A stretch of DNA of 64,000 nt from Zoogloea sp016790385 (GTDB lineage Bacteria > Pseudomonadota > Gammaproteobacteria > Burkholderiales > Rhodocyclaceae). Where the stretch lies: assembly GCF_041916735.1 (NCBI RefSeq), contig NZ_JAYRYY010000006.1. The stretch is one strand, 5' to 3'. The notes below the pieces were generated by a model that saw nothing but the letters and a program-made list of their open reading frames with translations, was not told where the DNA came from and did no database searches. Position numbers and translations under genes: made by a program. Positions 52,041-63,885 of the stretch are shown here, piece after piece (positions within the stretch are counted from its first letter, which is position 1; each line of letters opens with the position of its first letter).

Positions 52041-52850
52041 ATGTCTGAATCCGGCGCACTGCCTATCGGAGTCTTTGACTCCGGCGTGGGTGGTCTTACT
52101 GTCGTGAGGGCGCTGATGGAGCGCCTGCCTTTAGAAAGCATTGTCTACTTCGGCGATACCGCCCGGGTTCCCTATGGCGTCAAGTCTGTCGCAACGATTG
52201 AGCATTTTTCCGGCCAGATAACGGATCACCTGCTCGACAAGGGCGTAAAGATGCTGATCATCGCCTGCAACACGATGGCTGCGGTGGCGTCCCATGTCGT
52301 TAAGGAAAAGGCCGGAGCCGTTCCCGTGCTGGACGTGATTGATGCCGGTGCGCGGGCTGCGGTGGCGGAGTCCCGGTCGCGAGCCATTGGCGTGATCGGC
52401 ACTCCGACAACGGTCAATAGCAATGCCTACGCCCGGCGTATGCATGCTCTCGATCCTGGTGTGCGTGTGTACTCCCAGGCCTGCCCACTCTTCGTCCCGC
52501 TGGTGGAAGAGGGCTGGCTGGAGCACGAGGTAACACGACTCACTGCCCAGGAATATCTCAAGCCCGTGCTGGCAGAGAATGTCGACACCCTGGTGTTGGG
52601 ATGCACGCACTATCCCTTGATCAAACCGTTGATCCAGGATGTGGTCGGTCCTGACGTCCGTCTCGTCGATTCGGCGATCACGGTTGCGGAGCAGGCTGCT
52701 CGCAAGCTGGCTGAACTTGGGATCGCCAATATGGGTGAGCGTCTTCCAACGTATCGCTATACGGTGACCGATATACCGCTGCGCTTTCAGACCATCGGCG
52801 AGCGCTTTCTGGGGCGCTCGTTGGGGCAGGTGGAAAAAGTGGATTGGTAA
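52041..52850 (+). CDS. murI: Glutamate racemase MurI
   Basis: 269 residues. It begins PIGVFDSGVGGLTV and has both catalytic Cys: Cys76 in ACNTMAA and Cys188 in GCTHYPLI, with YFGDTARVPYG between. It makes D-glutamate for peptidoglycan. Length is normal (E. coli 285). The gene ends against a converging adenosyltransferase gene with a shared terminator. Confidence 0.97.
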   Translation: MSESGALPIGVFDSGVGGLTVVRALMERLPLESIVYFGDTARVPYGVKSVATIEHFSGQITDHLLDKGVKMLIIACNTMAAVASHVVKEKAGAVPVLDVIDAGARAAVAESRSRAIGVIGTPTTVNSNAYARRMHALDPGVRVYSQACPLFVPLVEEGWLEHEVTRLTAQEYLKPVLAENVDTLVLGCTHYPLIKPLIQDVVGPDVRLVDSAITVAEQAARKLAELGIANMGERLPTYRYTVTDIPLRFQTIGERFLGRSLGQVEKVDW

Positions 52851-52851
52851 G

Positions 52852-52880
52852 AAAAGGGCTGCCGGTAGGGCGGCCCTTTT
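52852..52880. terminator. Bidirectional terminator between murI and ATR gene
   Basis: Stem aaaagggctgcc/ggcggccctttt (12 bp, one G-T pair), loop ggtag. A-run and T-run on either side let it end both converging transcripts. Confidence 0.85.
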
Positions 52881-52884
52881 GCTC

Positions 52885-53436
52885 TCAGGCGTTCTTCCGC
52901 TTCTGCCACAGTACGTCGCCGCGGCCTCCGGCCCGGTTGAGCACCCGGCCAAGTACAAAAAGGAGGTCGGAGAGTCGGTTCAGGTACTGGCGCGGCGCGT
53001 CATTCACCGCTTCCTCCTGCGCCAGCGCAACCATCATCCGCTCGGCCCGTCGGCAGACGGTCCGGGCTTGGTGACTCAAGGCCGCGGCGCGCGTGCCGCC
53101 TGGAAGGATGAAGTCCTTCAGGGGCTCCAGATCATCATTGAGTCGGTCCAGCTCGTCTTCCAAGTATTGCACTTGTTTGGCGGTGATCATTTCCATGCCC
53201 GGAATGCACACCTCTCCACCCAGATCGAAGAGATCGTGTTGTACGTTGGTGAGCAGGGCACTGACGTCGTCCGGAAGCGCTTCGCAAAGCAGGATCCCGA
53301 TGGCGGCGTTGGCTTCGTCCACCTCGCCAAGAGTATGGATGCGCAGGCTGTTTTTGGAGACCCGATTACCATTGCCGAGGCCGGTGGTCCCGGCGTCGCC
53401 GGTGCGGGTGTAGATCTTGGAAAGGCGGTGGCCCAT
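52885..53436 (-). CDS. PduO-type cob(I)alamin adenosyltransferase
   Basis: 183 residues. Family motifs are clear: the N-terminal ATP-binding KIYTRTGDAGTTGLGNG, LGEVDEANAAIGILL, the TRAAALSHQARTVCRRAERMMV helix with its catalytic Arg/Glu region, and YLNRLSDLLFVLGRVLN. It forms adenosylcobalamin from cob(I)alamin and ATP. Adenosyl-B12 is needed by, for example, methylmalonyl-CoA mutase. Single gene, convergent with murI. Confidence 0.95.
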   Translation of the reverse strand: MGHRLSKIYTRTGDAGTTGLGNGNRVSKNSLRIHTLGEVDEANAAIGILLCEALPDDVSALLTNVQHDLFDLGGEVCIPGMEMITAKQVQYLEDELDRLNDDLEPLKDFILPGGTRAAALSHQARTVCRRAERMMVALAQEEAVNDAPRQYLNRLSDLLFVLGRVLNRAGGRGDVLWQKRKNA

Positions 53437-53583
53437 GTTTGCTGTCTCCCGATGGAGTTGATGTTATTGGAGGACTGATTATAGCCAGCCGGGCCGAAGA
53501 GGGAGGGATGCTACAATTTCGGGCTCTGAAACCTGACCTTTCCCCGACCGTCGCTGTTTGAGACACCCGGAGACACCACGCCG

Positions 53584-56208
<2,625 letters not shown>

Positions 56209-56213
56209 CGGCG

Positions 56214-56765
56214 ATGAGTCACCCGGCCTGGCGCTTCTGCCCCCAATGCGGCAGCCCTCTCGAATGGGGGCAGGTGGCTGGTGCTGAGCGGCAGGCCTGC
56301 TATTCACCTTCGTGTGGTTTCGTGCGTTGGGACAATCCCTTGCCTGTTGTTGCGGCGGTGATCGAGTGTGTGGACAAGGATGGCGCAATCCTGTTGGCCC
56401 GTAATCACGCTTGGCCGGAACGGATGTTCGCCCTCGTCACCGGCTTTCTGGAAAAGGGTGAATCACCGGAAGAGGCGGTCGCGCGTGAGGTGAAGGAAGA
56501 GGTCAATCTCGACGCTGTGTCGGTGCGGCTTCTCGGTGCCTATCCCTTCCTGCGCAAGAATGAGTTGTTGCTCGGCTACCACGTGCAGGCGCGGGGTGAC
56601 ATCGTTCTGAATGAAGAGCTGGCCGAGTTTCGACTGATTGCGCCTGACCGATTGCGCCCGTGGCCTCAGGCCACCGGACAGGCCCTGCGGGACTGGATGC
56701 TGTCGCGGGGTATGGCCTTGCCCGAGATCGCGGAAGGAAATCTGTTCGCCCACGCTGATCTATAG
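56214..56765 (+). CDS. NUDIX hydrolase with N-terminal zinc ribbon
   Basis: 183 residues from ATG at 56214, 5 bp after alaS. The N-terminal zinc ribbon FCPQCGSPLEWGQ...RQACYSPSCGF (CxxC...CxxxxC) leads into a NUDIX box at about 79-101: GFLEKGESPEEAVAREVKEEVNL fits Gx5Ex7REUxEExGU. Substrate unknown; NADH-pyrophosphatase (NudC)-like zinc ribbon plus NUDIX. A hairpin terminator follows. Confidence 0.92.
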   Translation: MSHPAWRFCPQCGSPLEWGQVAGAERQACYSPSCGFVRWDNPLPVVAAVIECVDKDGAILLARNHAWPERMFALVTGFLEKGESPEEAVAREVKEEVNLDAVSVRLLGAYPFLRKNELLLGYHVQARGDIVLNEELAEFRLIAPDRLRPWPQATGQALRDWMLSRGMALPEIAEGNLFAHADL

Positions 56766-56785
56766 CCGGTTCCGGAGCGATCCAT

Positions 56786-56819
56786 GCAAAAGGGCCACCC
56801 TTCCGGGTGGCCCTTTTGC
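56786..56819. terminator. Bidirectional terminator between NUDIX and mutase genes
   Basis: Perfect 15-bp stem gcaaaagggccaccc/gggtggcccttttgc with loop ttcc; A- and T-runs are inside the stem ends, so it can stop both converging transcripts. Confidence 0.9.
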
Positions 56820-56842
56820 TTCTTCATCCTTGTGCCATTGCG

Positions 56843-58225
56843 TCAGAAAGGCAGCTGGATGCCCGGCCACACGCCTTCGATGGCACGGCGGAAGTCGGCC
56901 TGAATGCGCTGGATGGCCTCCTGGCTATCCGCTTCGAAGCGCAGCACCACCACCGGGGTGGTGTTGGACGGGCGGGCAAGACCAAAGCCGTCGGCGTACT
57001 CGACGCGAACGCCATCGATGGTGAGCATGCTTTCGGCACCGACGAAGCTCGCTTCGGCCTTAAGCTTGTCCACCAGGGAGAATGGCTCGCCTTCATTCAT
57101 CTTGATGTTCAGTTCGGGCGTGCTGATGGCATCGGGCAAGCCCTTAAGGACAGGGTTGGCATCAGGCTGACGGGACACGATCTCCAGGAGGCGGGCGCCA
57201 GTGTAAAGGCCGTCATCAAAGCCGTACCAACGCTCCTTGAAGAAGACGTGGCCGCTCATCTCGCCGGCCAGAGGGGCGTCGGTCTCCTTGAGCTTGGCCT
57301 TGACCAGAGCGTGGCCAGTGTTCCACATGGTAGGCTTGCCGCCGCGGTCCTTGATCCAGCCCGCCAGATTGCGGGTGCACTTGACGTCGTAGATGATCTC
57401 GCCGCCCGGTACGCGGGTGAGCACATCTTCGGCAAACAGCATCAACTGACGATCGGGGAAGATGATCTCGCCGTCCTTGGTCACCACGCCCAGGCGGTCA
57501 CCGTCACCGTCGAAGGCCAGACCGATCTCGGCGTCCGTTTCTTTCAGGGCACGAATCACGTCAGCCAGGTTTTCCGGTTTCGAGGGGTCCGGGTGGTGGT
57601 TGGGGAAGTTGCCGTCCACTTCACAGAACAGCTCGACCAGCTCGCAGCCGAGGCGCTTGAAGAGTTCAGGGGCAACCGCGCCGGCCACCCCGTTGCCGCT
57701 GTCCATGACAATCTTCATCGGGCGGGAGAGCTTCACGTCTCCGATGATTTTTTCTATGTAGGCGGGAACCACATCGGCCTGGGTGAGCTTGCCAGGGACA
57801 GCCGCGTTGACGAGGTTGCCGTCGATGATGCGCTGCCGCAGCCCCTGGATCAGCTCGCCAAACAGGGTCTGGCCACCGAGGACCATCTTCAGGCCGTTGT
57901 AATCGGGGGGGTTGTGGCTGCCGGTGACAGATACACAGGAGTTCGTGCCCAGTTCGTAAGCCGCGAAATAGGTCAGTGGAGTGGGGACGCAGCCCACGTC
58001 TACCACGTCGACGCCAGCGGCGCGAATACCGTCGGACAGGGCGCCCGCCAGCTCGGGCCCGGACAGGCGGCCATCCCGGCCGACGGCAATAGCCTGTTGA
58101 CCTCGTGCGACCGCTTCTGAACCGAGGGCGTGGCCGATGGCCCGGACGGCTTCGACGGTCAAGGTCTTGTTAACGATGCCGCGAATGTCATAGGCCTTGA
58201 AGATCTCGGGGGCGGGGACGAACAT
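56843..58225 (-). CDS. algC: Phosphomannomutase/phosphoglucomutase (AlgC type)
   Basis: 460 residues from the ATG at 58225 (MFVPAPEIFKAYDIRGIV); the longer ORF lacks family similarity. The active-site phosphoserine Ser103 is in VSVTGSHNPPDYNG. DGDGDRLG (metal-binding, about 248) and GEMSGHVFFKERWYGFDDGLYTGAR (sugar-binding) are present, and RPSNTTPVVVLRFEA is the phosphate-binding loop. It converts mannose-6-P/mannose-1-P and glucose-6-P/glucose-1-P for LPS and exopolysaccharide synthesis. Confidence 0.95.
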   Translation of the reverse strand: MFVPAPEIFKAYDIRGIVNKTLTVEAVRAIGHALGSEAVARGQQAIAVGRDGRLSGPELAGALSDGIRAAGVDVVDVGCVPTPLTYFAAYELGTNSCVSVTGSHNPPDYNGLKMVLGGQTLFGELIQGLRQRIIDGNLVNAAVPGKLTQADVVPAYIEKIIGDVKLSRPMKIVMDSGNGVAGAVAPELFKRLGCELVELFCEVDGNFPNHHPDPSKPENLADVIRALKETDAEIGLAFDGDGDRLGVVTKDGEIIFPDRQLMLFAEDVLTRVPGGEIIYDVKCTRNLAGWIKDRGGKPTMWNTGHALVKAKLKETDAPLAGEMSGHVFFKERWYGFDDGLYTGARLLEIVSRQPDANPVLKGLPDAISTPELNIKMNEGEPFSLVDKLKAEASFVGAESMLTIDGVRVEYADGFGLARPSNTTPVVVLRFEADSQEAIQRIQADFRRAIEGVWPGIQLPF

Positions 58226-58307
58226 GCTGCTGACTCCGGTCTTGAAAAATGAATTCTGAATTATACGCGGTGCACCATGACACCTCGGCACCAGGGAAGG
58301 ATGTGCT

Positions 58308-59276
58308 TCAGGAATTGTGGCAAAGCGTGAAAAAGTGCACCAAACGTCGAGGCAGCCAGTCGAGATTCCCTGGCCATCCACCTGATACGAAGCCCACGTG
58401 GCCACCGTCCGAGGGCTGCTCCAGTGTGACTGAGGATGACACATCGAGGCGGCCGGGCAGGAAGCGGGGTGGAAGGAAAGGGTCGTTGAGTGGATTGAGG
58501 ACCAGGGTTGGCACGCGGATTTCCTTCAGGTAGGGCTTGCTGGATGCGCGATGCCAGTAGTCATCGGTATTGCGAAAGCCGTGCAGCGGTGCCGTCACCA
58601 GGTTGTCGAACTCATAAAGGTTGGTGGCGCGAAGCACGTTTTCCAGGTTGAACAATCCGGGATGTTGTCGCAGTTTGGCGGCTGCATTGTGTTTGAGCGT
58701 GGCCAGAAAGTGACGGGTGTAGAGGCGATTGAAACCTCGCCCCAAGTTGTGGCCCGCTGCGGTCAAGTCGAGGGGGGCGCAGACGGCGGCAGCCGCATCA
58801 ATGGTGCGGCAGGCGACGCGTCCTCGGGTTCCCAGCCAGAGAAGGAGGGCATTGCCCCCTAACGATATTCCGACGACGAAGCGACGGCTCGCCGGATGCT
58901 GGGAGGCGAGGCGTTCCAGTATCCAGCCAATCTCGTCCGCGTCACCCGAGTGGTAGGCGCGGGGTAATCTGTTAGGTTCGCCGGAGCAGCCACGGAAGTG
59001 GGGCACGACGCCGTTCCAGCCGATGTCCTGGAGTTTGCGCATGAGGCTGCGGGCATAGGGGGAACGACTTGAACCTTCGAGTCCGTGAAACAGGACGACA
59101 AGGGGGGCGCCGGCAATCGTTGGGAGCCAGTCCAGATCAATGAAATCGCCGTCAGGCGTGTTCCAGCGTTCCCGCCGGAAATCGGGCAACGGCCCCTTGC
59201 GAAAAATCGGCCAGATGGTTTGGGCGTGTCCGCCGGGAAGCCAGCCGGGCGCGGTGTAGGGGGGTGGAGGCGTCAA
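58308..59276 (-). CDS. YheT-family alpha/beta hydrolase
   Basis: 322 residues. N-terminal PGWLPGGHAQTIWPIF is the YheT hallmark. The nucleophile elbow GISLGGNALLLWLG gives the catalytic Ser (about 145), with Asp in NPLNDPF and His in DGGHVGFV near the C terminus. It hydrolyses short-chain esters; natural substrate unknown. It overlaps the NTF2-like gene by 4 bp (ATGA). Confidence 0.93.
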   Translation of the reverse strand: MTPPPPYTAPGWLPGGHAQTIWPIFRKGPLPDFRRERWNTPDGDFIDLDWLPTIAGAPLVVLFHGLEGSSRSPYARSLMRKLQDIGWNGVVPHFRGCSGEPNRLPRAYHSGDADEIGWILERLASQHPASRRFVVGISLGGNALLLWLGTRGRVACRTIDAAAAVCAPLDLTAAGHNLGRGFNRLYTRHFLATLKHNAAAKLRQHPGLFNLENVLRATNLYEFDNLVTAPLHGFRNTDDYWHRASSKPYLKEIRVPTLVLNPLNDPFLPPRFLPGRLDVSSSVTLEQPSDGGHVGFVSGGWPGNLDWLPRRLVHFFTLCHNS

Positions 59277-59704
59277 TGGATGACGTGCGGGCTGTCGTTG
59301 CTATGCAGGTTGTCCATGTCGGGGGCGGGAGAGGCGTGATGCATCACCATTTTCCAGCCAAGGGCTCCACGGGCGAAGACGTTGGTGGCGATGATCGGTG
59401 GATGGAGGCGGTCGTCTCCTTCCACGTGAACGTGCTGATGGACCGTATGCACTGCTGTCATCAGGTTGGACCAGCGTACCGGGTGAGTGGCGCTGACGGT
59501 GATTCGGGCTCCACTGGCAAAAAGCTGGCGCCAGGATTCGCGAATGGCCACCAGCCCGATCAGGCGAATGCTGCCCGGGTGGACGCAAACGACTTCGTCA
59601 TCTTCGGACCAGATCGCCATCATTCGGTCGAGATCGGCGTGGGCAAGGGCCGCGTAAAAGGCTGCCTCGACCTCGTCGGGTGTGGTGAAGATCGGACTAC
59701 TCAT
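59273..59704 (-). CDS. SnoaL/NTF2-like protein
   Basis: 143 residues with the cone-shaped NTF2-like fold (DUF4440/SnoaL style): EVEAAFYAALAHADLDRMMAIWSEDDEVVCVHPG, then IRESWRQLFASGARITVS and a beta-sheet end. Such proteins bind small hydrophobic ligands or act as isomerases; no catalytic dyad stands out. Its stop overlaps the YheT hydrolase start, so they are co-translated. Confidence 0.85.
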   Translation of the reverse strand: MSSPIFTTPDEVEAAFYAALAHADLDRMMAIWSEDDEVVCVHPGSIRLIGLVAIRESWRQLFASGARITVSATHPVRWSNLMTAVHTVHQHVHVEGDDRLHPPIIATNVFARGALGWKMVMHHASPAPDMDNLHSNDSPHVIH

Positions 59705-59738
59705 GAGGCAGGGCTCCCGGAAGGACGTCGTGACGTGA

Positions 59739-59762
59739 CACGGGGGCGTTGCCGCCCCCGTG
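59739..59762 (-). terminator. GC hairpin upstream of NTF2-like gene
   Basis: Stem cacgggggcg/cgcccccgtg, loop ttgc, without a T-run. It lies between the zinc-finger gene (ending here on the minus strand) and the NTF2-like gene, so it may be a terminator for the former. Confidence 0.55.
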
Positions 59763-59785
59763 CCGGCCGAAGCCTGGATTGACGC

Positions 59786-59986
59786 TCAGTGATGTCCCTT
59801 GGGCAACTCGCCGGAAAAGACATATTGAGCACCACAATACGGGCAGGTGGCCTTGCCTTCGGCTGTCACATCAAGAAACACGCGGGGATGCCGGGCCCAC
59901 AACGGTGCGTCGGGCATCGGGCAGTGGAGCGGGAGTTCCTTGGCGGTGACGGTGATCGGCTTGGTCTTGTCCTGATTCTCGGGCAT
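59786..59986 (-). CDS. Small zinc-finger domain protein (zf-CHCC, NDUFS6-like)
   Basis: 66 residues. The CHCC zinc finger is seen in LHCPMPDAPLWARHPRVFLDV (Cys, His) and TCPYCGAQYVF (CxxC), as in the NDUFS6/YqaE-type zinc-finger family. In betaproteobacteria this small gene often sits after ilvE, as it does here (17 bp). Function is unknown. Confidence 0.9.
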   Translation of the reverse strand: MPENQDKTKPITVTAKELPLHCPMPDAPLWARHPRVFLDVTAEGKATCPYCGAQYVFSGELPKGHH

Positions 59987-60003
59987 CGATTTCTCCTGGG
60001 ATC

Positions 60004-60924
60004 TTAGATGAATGACAGCCAGTGTTCGTATTCGGGAGCCTTGCCATTGACGATCTCGAAGAAGCGGGATTGCAACTTCTCGGTGATCGGGCCACGGTGA
60101 CCTTCGCCGATCACTCGTCCATCGAGTTCGCGGATGGGAGTGACCTCAGCCGCGGTGCCGGTGAAGAAGGCTTCGTCAGCAATATAGATGTCGTCACGGG
60201 TGATGCGCTTGGAGATCACATCCAATCCGAATTCTTTTGCAACCTGGATCATCGAGTTGCGGGTGATGCCGGTGAGGGCAGAGGCGATTTCGGGTTCGTA
60301 GATGGCGCCGTCCTTGATCACGAAGAGGTTCTCGCCAGCCCCTTCGGCCACAAAACCGTTGGTGTCGAGGAGCAATGCTTCGTCGTAGCCTGCGTCAGTG
60401 GCTTCCAGGTTTGCCAGGATCGAGTTGGCGTAGGTGGAGGCCAGCTTTGCGCGCGGCATGGTGACGTTGACGTGATGACGTGCGAAGGACGAGGTCTTGA
60501 CGCGGATGCCACGTTGAAGGCCGTCCTCCCCCAGGTAGGCACCCCACGGCCACGCCGCAATCGCCACGTGGACTGTTGCTCCCTTGGTGGAGATCCCCAT
60601 CTTCTCGGAGCCGTAGAAAGCAATCGGGCGCAGGTAACAGCTTTCAAGCTTGTTGACGCGAACGACTTCCAATTGAGCTTCCATGAGAACTTCCTTGGAA
60701 TACGGAATGTTCATCATGTAGATCTTGCCGGAATTAAGGAGGCGCTGGGTGTGCTCGGCGAGGCGAAAGATCGCCGTGCCCTTGACGGTGTTGTACGCGC
60801 GGACACCCTCGAACACGGACAGGCCGTAGTGAAGGGAGTGGGTGAGCACGTGGGTGGTCGCTTCGCGCCACGGCACGAGCTTGCCGTCGTACCAGATGAA
60901 ACCGTCGCGGTCTGCCATTGACAT
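60004..60924 (-). CDS. ilvE: Branched-chain amino acid aminotransferase IlvE
   Basis: 306 residues from ATG at 60924 (GGAG site). The pyridoxal Lys160 is in MPRAKLASTYANSILA. Other motifs: THSLHYGLSVFEGVRAY, EGAGENLFVIKDG, and FFTGTAAEVTPI. It transfers the amino group to or from Val, Leu and Ile. Length matches the family (about 309). It is followed by the zinc-finger gene. Confidence 0.97.
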   Translation of the reverse strand: MSMADRDGFIWYDGKLVPWREATTHVLTHSLHYGLSVFEGVRAYNTVKGTAIFRLAEHTQRLLNSGKIYMMNIPYSKEVLMEAQLEVVRVNKLESCYLRPIAFYGSEKMGISTKGATVHVAIAAWPWGAYLGEDGLQRGIRVKTSSFARHHVNVTMPRAKLASTYANSILANLEATDAGYDEALLLDTNGFVAEGAGENLFVIKDGAIYEPEIASALTGITRNSMIQVAKEFGLDVISKRITRDDIYIADEAFFTGTAAEVTPIRELDGRVIGEGHRGPITEKLQSRFFEIVNGKAPEYEHWLSFI

Positions 60925-61040
60925 TATGGGTATCTCCAGCTGAAACAGTGAATTCAAACCCCCGATTCTAGCTCAATCCTGCCGGCTGCGGTCCTTCGCT
61001 GGGAAGGGGGTAAAATGCATCCTTTGTCTGCCGTATCGTC

Positions 61041-61496
61041 ATGAGAAGCTGGAAACCGAATGTCACCGTGGCTGCCGTGGTGGAGCGCGACGGTCGCTTC
61101 CTGTTGGTGGAGGAAGAGACCGAGGATGGTTTGCGTTTCAACCAGCCTGCCGGTCATCTCGAGCGGGGCGAATCTTTGCTTGCCGCTGTCGCACGTGAGG
61201 CGCTGGAGGAAACTGCCCACGTATTCCGCCCGTCTTTCCTGGTGGGAATCTATCAGTGGCCACGGCCGACGGGTGATGTGACCTATCTGCGTTTTGCCTT
61301 TGGCGGCGAGCTGGGTGGTTTCGATCTGGAGCGCCCGCTTGATGTGGGTATCGTGCGCACTGTGTGGATGACGCTTGACGAACTGAAGGTGACCCGGCCG
61401 CGCCACCGCAGCCCCCTGATCCTCCAGTGCTGTGAGGACTACCTCGCCGGGTGTCGATATCCACTGGAGCTGATCCGCCATTACGATGTGTCATGA
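61041..61496 (+). CDS. NUDIX hydrolase (NudJ-like)
   Basis: 151 residues. The NUDIX box GHLERGESLLAAVAREALEETAHV sits near 38-61. NudJ-like proteins hydrolyse HMP-PP and other nucleotides; the layout NVTVAAVVERDGRFLLVEEET fits. The stop TGA overlaps the ATG of the next gene by four bases. This is the first of three overlapping genes with mnmA. Confidence 0.92.
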   Translation: MRSWKPNVTVAAVVERDGRFLLVEEETEDGLRFNQPAGHLERGESLLAAVAREALEETAHVFRPSFLVGIYQWPRPTGDVTYLRFAFGGELGGFDLERPLDVGIVRTVWMTLDELKVTRPRHRSPLILQCCEDYLAGCRYPLELIRHYDVS

Positions 61497-62053
61497 AATT
61501 CGGCCTTGCGGGAGTGCTTTTGTGGGCGGGCATCGCCTTGGCCGAGGAGCAGGTCACGGTCTGTTTCAATTACGGGTGCGTGGCTCGGCAGGAGGTGACG
61601 TTTTCGGAAGCCAGATTAGCGGAACTGGCGGGACGTATGAAGCTGGCGGATACGCCCGTAGCCGAAAGGGCAATCCTCTCTCGCGTGGTCGGCCAGCTGT
61701 ATCTGTGGGCTGGAGAGCAGTCGCCGATTAGCGCCGACCGCCCTGGCGATTTTCTTGATGATGGTGCCCACGGAATGATGGATTGCATCGATCACGCCGA
61801 GACGACGACCGGATTCCTGAGAATGATGGAAGGCCGAGGGATGTTGCGTTTTCACGGTGTTGAGCCGATTCGGCGCAGGGTGCGCTGGTTGGTGACCCAG
61901 CATTTTTCGGCAGTGATTCGTGATGTCGGTAGTGAGGCGCCGGAAGCCGGCGCAAGGTTTGTGGTGGATTCGTGGTTTGGGGAGCATGGCGATCCGGCCG
62001 TGGTGTTACCCCTGGAAGAATGGCTGGATGGAGAGGGACCGAATGTCTCGTAA
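61493..62053 (+). CDS. Secreted hypothetical protein between NUDIX and mnmA
   Basis: 186 residues from the overlapping ATG at 61493. The signal peptide MKFGLAGVLLWAGIALA is followed by a periplasmic protein with three Cys (VCFNYGCVARQ, MMDCIDHAE) and DSWFGEHGDPAVVLPLEEWLDG. The C-terminal end overlaps mnmA by 11 bp. I do not recognise a family, though it recurs between nudJ and mnmA in betaproteobacteria in my impression. Confidence 0.8.
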   Translation: MKFGLAGVLLWAGIALAEEQVTVCFNYGCVARQEVTFSEARLAELAGRMKLADTPVAERAILSRVVGQLYLWAGEQSPISADRPGDFLDDGAHGMMDCIDHAETTTGFLRMMEGRGMLRFHGVEPIRRRVRWLVTQHFSAVIRDVGSEAPEAGARFVVDSWFGEHGDPAVVLPLEEWLDGEGPNVS

Positions 62054-63155
62054 GCAAAAGGTTGTTGTCGGTATGTCCGGCGGAGTGGATTCGTCTGTGG
62101 CGGCATTGCTGCTGAAGCAGCAGGGCTATGAAGTGGTCGGCCTGTTCATGAAGAACTGGGAGGACGACGACGACAGCGAATACTGCTCAACTCGGGAGGA
62201 CTTGGTCGATGTCGTGTCTGTGGCTGACATGCTGGGCATTGAACTGGAGGTGGTGAATTTCTCGAAGGAGTACAAGGACCGCGTGTTTGCCGACTTCCTG
62301 CACGAGTACGAAGCGGGACGCACACCAAATCCCGACATCCTGTGTAATTCGGAGATCAAGTTCAGGGCCTTCCTGGATCACGCCCTGGCCCTTGGAGCGG
62401 ACCGCATTGCCACGGGTCACTATGCACAGGTGCGCGAATGGACCAATGACGGGCGCACGGAATACCAGCTCCTTAAGGCCGAAGACGGCACCAAGGATCA
62501 GAGCTACTTCCTGTACCGTCTGAATCAAGCTCAGCTATCCAGAACCCTGTTCCCCATTGGTCACCTCTATAAGCGCGACGTGCGCAAGATGGCGGAGGCT
62601 GCCGGTCTGCATGTGCATGCCAAGAAGGACTCCACGGGTATCTGCTTCATCGGTGAGCGCCCTTTCCGGGAGTTTCTTTCCCGCTACCTGCCCGCTCGAC
62701 CGGGTGAGATCCGCACGCTGGAGGGCAACAAGGTCATCGGCCAGCATCAGGGTTTGATGCATCACACCATCGGTCAGCGCAAGGGCCTGCAGATTGGTGG
62801 CATCAAAGGTAATCAAGATGACGCGGGGGACCACGAAGCTTGGTATGCGGCGGTCAAGGATGTCGCCAGCAATGTTCTGTACGTTGTGCAAGGGCATGAT
62901 CATCCTGCCTTGCTCAAGGACAGGATGGTAGCCGCGGACCTGTCCTGGATCTCGGGTCGTGATCCGCGTACCCATTGGGTATACACGGCCAAGCCGCGCT
63001 ATCGCACACCGGATGCCCCCTGCGAGATTGATGTGCTGGTGGATGGGCGCGCCGAGATTGCCTTTGCCCAGCCCCAGTGGGCGGTGACGCCGGGGCAGAG
63101 TGTCGTGATCTACGAAAGTCGGGTGTGTCTGGGTGGCGGGATCATCGTGGGGTGA
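62043..63155 (+). CDS. mnmA: tRNA 2-thiouridylase MnmA
   Basis: 370 residues from ATG at 62043. The PP-loop GMSGGVDSS is at 10-18. Catalytic Cys101 (PDILCNSEIKF) and Cys201 (STGICFIGER) are conserved, as are GHYAQV and HHTIGQRKGL. It inserts sulfur at U34 of Lys, Glu and Gln tRNAs with TusE or IscS-derived sulfur. Length matches E. coli (368). Confidence 0.97.
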   Translation: MSRKQKVVVGMSGGVDSSVAALLLKQQGYEVVGLFMKNWEDDDDSEYCSTREDLVDVVSVADMLGIELEVVNFSKEYKDRVFADFLHEYEAGRTPNPDILCNSEIKFRAFLDHALALGADRIATGHYAQVREWTNDGRTEYQLLKAEDGTKDQSYFLYRLNQAQLSRTLFPIGHLYKRDVRKMAEAAGLHVHAKKDSTGICFIGERPFREFLSRYLPARPGEIRTLEGNKVIGQHQGLMHHTIGQRKGLQIGGIKGNQDDAGDHEAWYAAVKDVASNVLYVVQGHDHPALLKDRMVAADLSWISGRDPRTHWVYTAKPRYRTPDAPCEIDVLVDGRAEIAFAQPQWAVTPGQSVVIYESRVCLGGGIIVG

Positions 63156-63252
63156 GTTCCAGCGCCTGAACGCACAAAAGGGGGGCCTGCCGGGTGGTGT
63201 GGGAGGGGAACGGTCAGGATAGCTGACCGCCCCTATCTGATACGACCTTGGC

Positions 63253-63882
63253 TCAGGGGTTTTGGGCCAGACGGTAGTTGGGATAGGACCAGTTGTGTTC
63301 CCAGGCGGCACGAACCATGTTTGGATACTCCGGCTTGCCCAGACTCCCGTTGTAGCGACCCAGGGCGCGGAAAAGATCTCCCTTTTCGATGTCCAGGTAA
63401 TGTCGCAGGATTGTGCATCCAAAGCGCAGGTTGGTGCGCATGTGAAACAGGTTGGTGTCTTCGGCGCCGATGAGACGCGCCCAGAAAGGCATCACCTGCA
63501 TGTAGCCACGGGCGCCGACCGAAGAAACGGCATATTTCTTGAAGCCGCTTTCCACCTGGATTAAGCCGAGCACGAGCTGTGGGTCAAGGCCCGCCCGGCT
63601 GGCTTCATAGTGCACCGCGCGCAGCAGTTCCGAACGATAGGTTTCATCGGGTATACGCTTGGCAAGGCGCTGCGACATCTCGGATAGCCAGCGTGCCCGC
63701 TCCGCCGAGCGCTGAAAACTCGCGTCAAGGGGCGCCTGATCAGCCACCGCAGCGTGCAGGGCTGCCTGCACGCTTGCGGCAAGGGGCTGATACTGCTGAT
63801 TGCCGGCCCAGGCGCCCACCGTCATTCCCCCTAACGACAGGGTAAGGAGGAAGGAGGACAGGGTGCGTTGCAATGCAGGCAT
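63253..63882 (-). CDS. Lytic murein transglycosylase (SLT type)
   Basis: 209 residues. Signal peptide to about 26. The SLT domain has catalytic Glu111 in GLIQVESGFKKYAVSSVGARGYMQVMP, and GAEDTNLFHMRTNLRFGCTILRHYL and ALGRYNGSLGKPEYPNMV further on. It cleaves glycan strands with 1,6-anhydro ends. Its position next to proS is usual in betaproteobacteria. Confidence 0.94.
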   Translation of the reverse strand: MPALQRTLSSFLLTLSLGGMTVGAWAGNQQYQPLAASVQAALHAAVADQAPLDASFQRSAERARWLSEMSQRLAKRIPDETYRSELLRAVHYEASRAGLDPQLVLGLIQVESGFKKYAVSSVGARGYMQVMPFWARLIGAEDTNLFHMRTNLRFGCTILRHYLDIEKGDLFRALGRYNGSLGKPEYPNMVRAAWEHNWSYPNYRLAQNP

Positions 63883-63885
63883 GGG